Assembly: GCA_036260375.1 (NCBI GenBank) | Contig: DASZZZ010000040.1 | Location: 19,535-83,534, forward strand | Source of the DNA: DASZZZ01 sp036260375 | GTDB lineage: Bacteria; Actinomycetota; CADDZG01; WHSQ01 | Direction: 5' to 3' | Length of the DNA stretch: 64,000 nucleotides | Shown: positions 58,684 through 64,000 of the stretch, in pieces | How positions within the stretch are numbered: position 1 is the first letter of the stretch | Layout of the letters: the number at the start of each line of letters is the position of its first letter | Position numbers and translations under genes: made by a program | The notes under the pieces: model-generated | The model's input: the letters and a program-made list of their open reading frames with translations, nothing else | Database searches by the model: none | Told to the model about the DNA's origin: nothing

Positions 58684-60042
58684 ATGCCGTCCTCGCCGTA
58701 CTGGAACCCGCGCCACGAGACGATGCCGCGCGCCGAGCTCGAGGCGCTGCAGGTTCGCAAGCTGCGCCGGCTCGTCGCGTGGGCCGACGCCAACGTCCCG
58801 TACCACTCCAAGCGCCTGCGGGACGCAGGCGTCACGGCCGAGTCGATCAACTCGCTCGACGACATCAGGCGCATCCCGTTCACGACGCGCGAGGAATGGA
58901 TGCAGGGTCAGATCGAGGATCCCCCGTACGGGCCGATCCTCGCGGCGCCCCGTGACACGGCCATCCGCTACCACATGACGTCGGGCACGACCGGCCGAAC
59001 GCCGATCCGCGTGCTCGACTCGATGAAGGACTGGGAGTGGATCGCCGAGATGTGGTGCTACGGCTTCTGGGGCTTCGGCGTCCGCCCGCACGACACGGTC
59101 TTCTTCGCGTTCAGCTACGGCACGTTCGTCGGCTTCTGGGGCGCGCACTACGCGTGCGAGAAGATCGGCTGTCTAGTGCTGCCGGGCGGCAACATGACGA
59201 CCGAGGGCCGCGTCAAACAGATCCTCGACATGGGTGCGACCGTCGTGTGCTCGACGCCGACGTACGCGCTGCGCATGGCGCAGGAGGCGCGCGCGCTGGG
59301 CGTCGACCTCGCGAACGGCCCCGTGCAGCGCGTGATCCTGTCGGGCGAGCCGGCGGGCTCCATTCCCGCGACCAAGAAGCTCATCGAGGAACAGTGGGGC
59401 GCCAAGGCCGGCGACACGGCGGGCATGACCGAGGTCGGGACGATCGTCATCTTCGAGTGCGACCACCAGCCGGGCGGCACGCACATCATCGAGGACCACT
59501 ACGTCGAGGAGGTCGTCGACCCCGCGACCGGGGAGCCGGTCCCCTACGGCGAGATGGGCGAGCGCGTCGTGACGTCGTTCGGGCGCGGCTTCATCCCCGT
59601 GCTCCGCTACCGCACGCGCGACTTCGTCGTGAAGGTGCCGGGAAGCAACTGCTCGTGTGGGCGCACGTTCGACATCTACGACGGCGGCATTCGCGGCCGC
59701 GTCGACGACATGAAGCTCGTGCGCGGCACCAACGTCTACCCGCGCGCGGTGGAGGCGATCGTGCGCGAGTACGACGCGATCGACGAGTTCCAGATCCACC
59801 TCTACACCGAGGGCGGGATCCGCGACGAGATCGAGGTCCTCGTCGAGATACCCGACGAGTCGGTCGACGCCGACGCGCTGCTGGGCGAGCTCGGCAAGGC
59901 GCTCGCCGAGGCGCACGAGGGACTGCGGTTCGGGGTGCGGCGCGTCGAGAACGAGTCGCTCCCGCGCTTCGAGCTCAAGGCCAAGCGCGTCGTCGACGAC
60001 CGCACGGTCATCGGCAGCGAGGGCGAGAGGAGGCAGCCATGA
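58684..60042 (+). CDS. Phenylacetate-CoA-ligase-family AMP-forming ligase
   Basis: A 452-residue adenylate-forming enzyme. 'IRYHMTSGTTGRTPIRV' (P-loop), 'DTAGMTEVGTIVIFE' (A5 region), 'LRYRTRDFV' and 'GRVDDMKLVRGTNVYPRAVE' (A8 region) match PaaK-type ligases; the lysine near the C-terminus ('LKAKRVVDDRTV') completes the core. GGGAGGG precedes ATG 58684, and TAGGCT near 58643 may be the -10. It probably activates an aromatic or fatty acid for the neighbouring genes. Confidence 0.93.
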   Translation: MPSSPYWNPRHETMPRAELEALQVRKLRRLVAWADANVPYHSKRLRDAGVTAESINSLDDIRRIPFTTREEWMQGQIEDPPYGPILAAPRDTAIRYHMTSGTTGRTPIRVLDSMKDWEWIAEMWCYGFWGFGVRPHDTVFFAFSYGTFVGFWGAHYACEKIGCLVLPGGNMTTEGRVKQILDMGATVVCSTPTYALRMAQEARALGVDLANGPVQRVILSGEPAGSIPATKKLIEEQWGAKAGDTAGMTEVGTIVIFECDHQPGGTHIIEDHYVEEVVDPATGEPVPYGEMGERVVTSFGRGFIPVLRYRTRDFVVKVPGSNCSCGRTFDIYDGGIRGRVDDMKLVRGTNVYPRAVEAIVREYDAIDEFQIHLYTEGGIRDEIEVLVEIPDESVDADALLGELGKALAEAHEGLRFGVRRVENESLPRFELKAKRVVDDRTVIGSEGERRQP

Positions 60043-60260
60043 CGGCGGGAGGCGAGCCGGTGGGCGGGGCCGCGGACCTGAGCGACGCGGACGCCGCGAT
60101 CCTCGGCTGCTACGACGACCTCAAGGCGGTGCTGGAGCGGCACGGCGACGACCTGCCCCCGTTCGCGCAGCGCAACGCCCTCAAGGCCCTCGCCGCGCTG
60201 TGGCAGGTCGCGAACGGCTTCGACCGGGACCCGGGCCAGATCTACGACCTCGGGGCCTGA
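60039..60260 (+). CDS. Small helical protein coupled to the CoA ligase
   Basis: A 73-residue, acidic, helical protein ('DAAILGCYDDLKAVLERHGDD' and 'RNALKALAALWQVANGFD'). ATG at 60039 overlaps the ligase stop (ATGA), so both are made together. I do not recognise the family; a dedicated small partner or regulatory subunit of the ligase is the simplest idea. Confidence 0.7.
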   Translation: MTAGGEPVGGAADLSDADAAILGCYDDLKAVLERHGDDLPPFAQRNALKALAALWQVANGFDRDPGQIYDLGA

Positions 60261-60304
60261 CGCGACCGCCCCAAGCGAGGCGCATACGTTCGAGCGCGGC
60301 GCCA

Positions 60305-60329
60305 GCCCGGGACGAAATGTCTCTCGGGC
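60305..60329 (+). terminator. Hairpin after the CoA ligase operon
   Basis: GCCCGGGA (60305-60312) pairs with TCTCGGGC (60322-60329), 8 bp with one G-U, around a 9-nt loop, 45 bp past the small gene. It may terminate the operon or form part of the leader of the secreted-protein gene at 60416, since a TACGTT box lies just before it (60285-60290). Confidence 0.45.
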
Positions 60330-60415
60330 CGCAACCTCGACAACGGCTCGGGAGTCCGTGGACACGTCGGATGGCATGCGCCCGGCGGGCGCGGACGAAG
60401 GAGGGCGACGTGGGG

Positions 60416-60829
60416 ATGCGCAAGCTGGTACCCGTGGTGGCGATCGCGACGGCGTTGTCGGCGTGGCCGGCGACGGCGGGCGAGAGCGTCAAGCCCTCGG
60501 TGACGCACGACTGCTTCAGCGTCGCTCGCAGGCCGGCGGACATCGTGTTCGCGTGCGGCGACGCCGGGTTCCGGGCCGAAGACCTGCGCTGGCGCCACTG
60601 GGGGCGGGAGCGCGCCGTGGGCCGCGGCAGGTTCCTGTTCAACGACTGCGACCCGGGCTGCGCGGTCGGCAGGCTGCGGGAGCGCCGCGGGCGCATACGA
60701 CTGCTCGACCCGCAGTGGTGCGAGGACGCCGCCGTGACCGTGTTCTCGGTGGCGCACATCCGCTACGACCGGGCGTGGCAGGGCCGTCGCAGGGTGATCT
60801 GGACGCTCGACTGCCCCATGGAGCTCTAG
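60416..60829 (+). CDS. Secreted protein of a conserved actinobacterial family
   Basis: A 137-residue protein with a signal peptide ('LVPVVAIATALSAWPATA') and a small disulfide-rich domain. Six cysteines occur, including 'FNDCDPGCAVGR', 'VFACGDAGFRAEDLRWRHWG' and 'WTLDCPMEL'. The pattern CxD-G...LxWxxWG...NDCxPxC is recognisable from uncharacterised secreted proteins in many actinomycetes. ATG 60416 (or GTG 60410) has GAAGGAGGG upstream. Function unknown. Confidence 0.8.
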   Translation: MRKLVPVVAIATALSAWPATAGESVKPSVTHDCFSVARRPADIVFACGDAGFRAEDLRWRHWGRERAVGRGRFLFNDCDPGCAVGRLRERRGRIRLLDPQWCEDAAVTVFSVAHIRYDRAWQGRRRVIWTLDCPMEL

Positions 60830-60926
60830 GCGCGGGCCAATCCGCACGGCGCGCCCGAACGTAGGTACGCGGGACGTGCCGCGCCGCGGCACGCGGGCAG
60901 ATTGCCGCCGGGCGAAGGGAGGCCTC

Positions 60927-61166
60927 ATGGTCAGGAGAGCCGTGGTCGCGATCGGAGCGTCGCTGGTCATGTCGGTGGCGCTGGCGCCGGCGGCGTCGGC
61001 GCACCAGGCGGGACCGTGCAACACGAGCCCGGAGCCGGGGCACAGCGAGTTCGCGCAGCATCACATCGTGCCGTTCGCCAAGGAGGGGCAGCTCGGCAAC
61101 GGCGGACACAAGCCCGGCAGCCACCAGGGCATGAGCCTCTGCAACCCGTCGGAGAACCGCCCGTAG
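60927..61166 (+). CDS. Small secreted protein, function unknown
   Basis: A 79-residue precursor with signal peptide 'AIGASLVMSVALAPAASA'. The mature peptide of about 54 residues has two cysteines and is His/Gly-rich ('FAQHHIVPF', 'GGHKPGSHQGM'). ATG 60927 has AAGGGAGG. It follows the other secreted-protein gene by 97 bp and is trailed by a strong hairpin. It may be secreted and bind metal, but this is only suggested by the histidines. Confidence 0.7.
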   Translation: MVRRAVVAIGASLVMSVALAPAASAHQAGPCNTSPEPGHSEFAQHHIVPFAKEGQLGNGGHKPGSHQGMSLCNPSENRP

Positions 61167-61183
61167 TCTCCGACGCAGCGACA

Positions 61184-61215
61184 CGACGGCCGGCCTCCGC
61201 CCGGGCCGGCCGTCG
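61184..61215 (+). terminator. Strong terminator hairpin
   Basis: CGACGGCCGGC (61184-61194) and GCCGGCCGTCG (61205-61215) form a perfect 11-bp stem with a 10-nt loop, 17 bp past the small secreted-protein stop. No T-run follows, which is usual for high-GC actinobacteria. Confidence 0.65.
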
Positions 61216-61301
61216 CCGCGTCCGGAGCCGTGTCCGGACGACAGCGCGCCGGTAGCCGCCCTGCCGGCGTGCGGGCCGGCACGCCGTCGTAAGGTCCGGC
61301 G

Positions 61302-62534
61302 ATGCATCGACCCGAGACGATCGCGACCGACCTCGCCGGCGTCCGGCGCGCCGCGGTCGCGGCGCAGGGGTTGAGCGGCCCCGCGCCCGAGTCGTCGCCC
61401 GACGCGGCGCTGCGCGTCGCGCAGCGGCTGCGGTGCGTCCAGCTCGACCCCATCTCGGTCGTCGCCCCGACGCAGGAGCTCGTGCTCGCGGCGCGCCTCG
61501 ACGGCTTTCGCGCCGCCCATCTCGACGCGCTCGTGTGGGAGCGCAAGGAGCTGTTCCACTACGTCGCGCACGCGGCGTCGCTCGTGCTGACCGCGGACTA
61601 TCCGCTGCACCGCCTCCACATGCTCGCCTACGCGCGCGGGGACACGCCGTCGGCGCGTCGCTCACACGAGTGGATGGTCGCCAACGCGCCCCTGCGGAGG
61701 CACGTGCTCACGCGCCTTCGCCGCGACGGGCCTCTGCGCGCCCGCGACATCGAGGACCGGTCGCGCCGGGACGTGGGCGCGCTGTCATGGCCCGGCGCGC
61801 GCAGCGTCCCGTACATGCTCGAGCATCTGTGGCTGCGCGGAGAGGTCATGGTGGTGGGACGCGAAGCAGGCGCGCGCGTGTGGGATCTCGCCGAACGGTG
61901 GTGGCCGCAGTGGACTCCCCGTACGCCGGTCGGCCCGCGCCGCGCCGTCGAGCTCAAGGCGTGCCACGCGCTGCGGGCGCTCGGCGTCGCGACCGCTCGC
62001 CACGTCAACGAGCACTTCACGCGCCGGCGCTACCCCGGGCTCGCCGACGCCCTCACGCGCCTCGAGCGGCGCGGCGAGATCGTGCGCGTCGCAGTGCGCG
62101 ACGCGCCCGCGCGCGAGCCGTGGTTCGTGCACCGCGACGACGTCGGGCTTCTCGACGAGGGACGCGCGCCGCGCACGGTGCTGCTGTCGCCGTTCGACAA
62201 CCTGCTGTGCGATCGCAGGCGCACGCGCGCGGTGTTCGGGTTCGACTACACGATCGAGATCTACGTCCCGAAGGACAAGCGCCGCTACGGCTACTACGTT
62301 CTGCCGGTGCTCCACGGCGACGAGCTCGTCGGCCGCCTCGACTCCGCGGTCGACCGCCGCGCCGAGGTCCTGCAAGTCCATTCCGTGCACGCGGAGGCGG
62401 GTGCGCCAGCGAGCGCGGGCGGCGCGATCGGAGGTGCGTTGCGACGGCTCGCGGCGTTCGCCGGTGCGGCTCGGATCGACCTGCCGCGGGTGCTCCCGCG
62501 CAGCTGGGCGCGGGCCCTACGGTCGTCGGCGTGA
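61302..62534 (+). CDS. HTH_42 / YcaQ-AlkZ-like DNA glycosylase
   Basis: A 410-residue three-winged-helix protein of the HTH_42 superfamily. The catalytic region has 'RCVQLDPISVVAPTQELVL', where Q-L-D matches the QxD motif of AlkZ-type glycosylases; the E. coli paralogue YcaQ (AlkX) has QxQ. Such enzymes unhook interstrand crosslinks or remove bulky adducts, and streptomycete members protect azinomycin producers. It starts with ATG 6 nt after a TAAGGT box, so it is leaderless. No biosynthetic cluster is nearby. Other domains: 'FVHRDDVGLLDEGRAPR' and 'KRRYGYYVLPVLHGDELVGR'. Confidence 0.85.
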   Translation: MHRPETIATDLAGVRRAAVAAQGLSGPAPESSPDAALRVAQRLRCVQLDPISVVAPTQELVLAARLDGFRAAHLDALVWERKELFHYVAHAASLVLTADYPLHRLHMLAYARGDTPSARRSHEWMVANAPLRRHVLTRLRRDGPLRARDIEDRSRRDVGALSWPGARSVPYMLEHLWLRGEVMVVGREAGARVWDLAERWWPQWTPRTPVGPRRAVELKACHALRALGVATARHVNEHFTRRRYPGLADALTRLERRGEIVRVAVRDAPAREPWFVHRDDVGLLDEGRAPRTVLLSPFDNLLCDRRRTRAVFGFDYTIEIYVPKDKRRYGYYVLPVLHGDELVGRLDSAVDRRAEVLQVHSVHAEAGAPASAGGAIGGALRRLAAFAGAARIDLPRVLPRSWARALRSSA

Positions 62535-62552
62535 CGGCGTAGGGTCGCGCGC

Positions 62553-62900
62553 GTGCACTGCCCGAGCTGCGGCGACGAGTTCCGGCCCGGCGTCACGACG
62601 ACCTGCCCCGATTGCGGCGTCGCGCTCGTCGACGGTGAAGTAGCGCCCGCGCCTCGGCACCGCTTCGACCCGCGCGACGTCCCCGAGCTCGTCGAGATCT
62701 ACTCGACCGGACCACACGAGGCCGAGATCGTGCGCGCCCTCCTAGAGGACGCCGGCATACCGGCGATCACTGCCGGCGAGGGCTACGCGAGCGCGTACCC
62801 GGTCACGGTCGGCGCGTTGGGCGAGCGGCGCGTGCTCGTGCGCCGCGACGACGCCGAGCGCGCCGCCGAGGTCATTCGCGACGCGCTCGAAGAGTCCTAG
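62553..62900 (+). CDS. Zinc-ribbon DUF2007-like protein
   Basis: A 115-residue protein: N-terminal zinc ribbon with CPSC and CPDC pairs ('MHCPSCGDEF', 'CPDCGVALV'), then a small alpha/beta domain 'ELVEIYSTGPHEAEIVRALLEDAGIPA' (quoted short: EIVRALLEDAGIPA) typical of DUF2007 signal-transducing proteins. Starts GTG 62553, 7 nt after TAGGGT. Function unknown. Confidence 0.8.
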   Translation: MHCPSCGDEFRPGVTTTCPDCGVALVDGEVAPAPRHRFDPRDVPELVEIYSTGPHEAEIVRALLEDAGIPAITAGEGYASAYPVTVGALGERRVLVRRDDAERAAEVIRDALEES

Positions 62901-62948
62901 CGAACCCGTCGGATCGAGCCCCGGGCGCCGTCGCGTCCTCGAACCCCC

Positions 62949-62977
62949 TTGGACGGCCTCAGGACAACGGGTACGCT
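62949..62977 (+). promoter_or_regulatory. Promoter of the GSG-repeat protein gene
   Basis: TTGGAC (62949-62954) and TACGCT (62972-62977) are exactly 17 bp apart. Transcription would begin near 62984, leaving a leader of about 30 nt with GGGGGG before the GTG at 63014. Confidence 0.6.
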
Positions 62978-63013
62978 CCCGGCTCCATCCGCGACGAAAA
63001 CGGGGGGCACCAG

Positions 63014-63370
63014 GTGAGACTACGAGTTGGCATCGCCGCGTGCGCGGTTGCGGCGCTGGCCTCGGGCTTGATCGGCTCCGGCACGCGCGCCCACGACGGC
63101 GGCGGGGCGCTCGGTTCCGGGACGTCGGCCGACGGCGGCTACTACGGCTCGGGCCACCGCGCCGACGACGGGGGCGGCACGATCGGCTCCGGGACCATGG
63201 CGAACGGCATGTTCGGCTCCGGGACGCGCGCTGACGACGGCGGCGGCACGATCGGCTCCGGCACGGTCGCCGACGGCGGCTACTTCGGGTCCGGCCTGCG
63301 CGACGGCGGCGACTCGACGCTCGTCGCGTCCGACGAGCGCGGCGGCTGGATCGTCACCTCCGGGGGCTAG
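63014..63370 (+). CDS. Secreted GSG-repeat protein
   Basis: A 118-residue protein with a signal peptide ('VGIAACAVAALASGLIG') and seven repeats starting GSG at residues 21, 34, 45, 58, 68, 81 and 92, alternating long (about 13, GSGTRADDGGGTI) and short (about 11, GSGTVADGGYF) units. The regular Gly/Asp turns and hydrophobic steps suggest a beta-solenoid or calcium-binding roll. I do not recognise the family. It has its own well-formed promoter and GTG start, so it is expressed. Confidence 0.75.
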   Translation: MRLRVGIAACAVAALASGLIGSGTRAHDGGGALGSGTSADGGYYGSGHRADDGGGTIGSGTMANGMFGSGTRADDGGGTIGSGTVADGGYFGSGLRDGGDSTLVASDERGGWIVTSGG

Positions 63371-63403
63371 CGAACCGGCGTCGCACACCGGGCCGTCCGA
63401 CCG

Positions 63404-64000
63404 TCAGCCCGGCGTGCGGTTCGCCTCGATCCAGTCGTCGATCTCCGACCACTCCTGGAACAGCCAGTCGACCTGTTCGTCGCGCGTCCGCGGGACGTCC
63501 TCCTCGGGCACGATCCACCACCCCGCCTTCACGACCTGGTCCATCGGCAGCCCCCGCCACAGGTCACGCATCGTGCTGAGGTGCTCGAGCCCGGTGTGGG
63601 CGACGAACATGATGTCGACGTCGGGCGTCGCGTCGATCGCGGCGAGCGCGCCGCCGGGACGCGGCGCGAGCACGTGGCGCATCCTCTCGGCGCGCGCCGC
63701 GTGCCGGCCGAAGCCGCGCGTTCGCAGACGCTCGATCGCGCGCACCCGCCGGCGCTCGGTGAAGTTGCCGCCCTCGGGAAAGATCACGAGCGCGTCGCGC
63801 GCGTCCATGTCCTCCGCGAGCGCGCCGATCCCCTCCACCATGCGGTCGGCCGCTCTCGGATCCGGCGTCACGAAGTGGTTCGGCAGCCGGTTGAGCAGGA
63901 TGTCGAGGCACGGGTCGAGTTGGAGCAGGTCCTTGAGCACGATGCGCGGCCGGCGCTCGAGCCGCACGAGGACCTCGTGCACGAGCAGGAAGGAGTCGCC
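63404..64000 (-). CDS. 1-acyl-sn-glycerol-3-phosphate-acyltransferase-like protein, partial
   Basis: The C-terminal part of a PlsC/LPLAT-family acyltransferase; the N-terminus, including the HxxxxD catalytic motif, lies beyond the right edge. The visible block III 'ALVIFPEGGNFTERRRVRA' has FPEG with the following Gly-Asn where FPEGTRS is usual, and later 'ATPDVDIMFVAHTGLEHLSTM' matches block IV. The reading frame stays open to base 64000. The end of the known protein reads 'WSEIDDWIEANRTPG'. Confidence 0.85.
   Translation of the reverse strand, partial: GDSFLLVHEVLVRLERRPRIVLKDLLQLDPCLDILLNRLPNHFVTPDPRAADRMVEGIGALAEDMDARDALVIFPEGGNFTERRRVRAIERLRTRGFGRHAARAERMRHVLAPRPGGALAAIDATPDVDIMFVAHTGLEHLSTMRDLWRGLPMDQVVKAGWWIVPEEDVPRTRDEQVDWLFQEWSEIDDWIEANRTPG

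Overview
The window is a very GC-rich stretch of actinobacterial chromosome. The evidence is a set of lineage-typical neighbourhoods. One is the gcvH - GarA-like FHA - FtsR-like MerR - DUF151 nuclease - MerR block. The other is a long minus-strand block running rhomboid/phasin - tlyA - nadK - recN - steA - mctB - murJ - glycosyltransferase - pyrG - ald - xerD - parA - scpA - scpB - rluB - tyrA - aroA - cmk - der. Splitting of the glycine decarboxylase P protein (gcvPA separate) and an RsbQ/RsbP pair point to a deep-branching actinomycete lineage rather than Streptomyces or Mycobacterium; the exact class cannot be told from sequence reading alone.

Layout. 1-7.2 kb (minus): glycine cleavage genes (gcvPA partial, gcvT, gcvH) interleaved with regulators (two MerR proteins, an FHA protein), a DUF151 nuclease, a PD-(D/E)XK-like protein, hpt and a D,D-carboxypeptidase. 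7.2-12.0 kb: a fused sugar-nucleotidyltransferase/phosphomannomutase-like protein, a CDP-alcohol phosphatidyltransferase, tRNA-Pro(GGG) and der. 12.0-20.5 kb: cmk, aroA, tyrA, rluB, scpB, scpA, an M50 protease, and a ParA ATPase with a ribbon-helix-helix partner. 20.7-26.0 kb: deoB, a DksA/TraR zinc finger, xerD, ald, pyrG. 26.2-39.7 kb: an envelope block (MraY/WecA-like transferase, two paralogous giant membrane proteins, GT4 glycosyltransferase, MurJ flippase, MctB, SteA), then recN, nadK, tlyA. 39.8-43.3 kb: phasin-like protein, rhomboid, a MauE/MauD pair with a tiny Tat-exported Cys-rich peptide, a cupredoxin lipoprotein. 43.3-48.9 kb: an aromatic acyl-CoA module (flavin monooxygenase/old-yellow-enzyme fusion, LLM oxidoreductase, thioesterase, crotonase, RidA). 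49.0-55.3 kb: RDD/SpoIIM/DUF58/MoxR/DUF4350/DUF4129 envelope module. 55.3-64 kb: RsbQ-RsbP, acyl-CoA dehydrogenase, CoA ligase, small secreted proteins, a YcaQ-like glycosylase and a partial acyltransferase.

The most unusual structure is a family of eleven intergenic arrays built from unspaced 8-bp units of the form NNGTCNNC (best unit TTGTCGAC). They lie between 0.85 and 20.6 kb and I saw none in the remaining 43 kb. The last array sits in the predicted 5' leader of a parA gene whose downstream, overlapping partner looks like a ribbon-helix-helix DNA-binding protein. A further set of ~51-bp tandem repeats lies just past that partner gene. I infer, without proof, a chromosomal ParA/RHH segregation or organisation system whose binding sites are these arrays.

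Expression signals are informative. Many genes are translationally coupled by GTGA or ATGA overlaps. At least nine genes have a TANNNT box ending 6-7 nt before the start codon, predicting leaderless or nearly leaderless mRNAs, while two others show well-spaced -35/-10 pairs with Shine-Dalgarno leaders.
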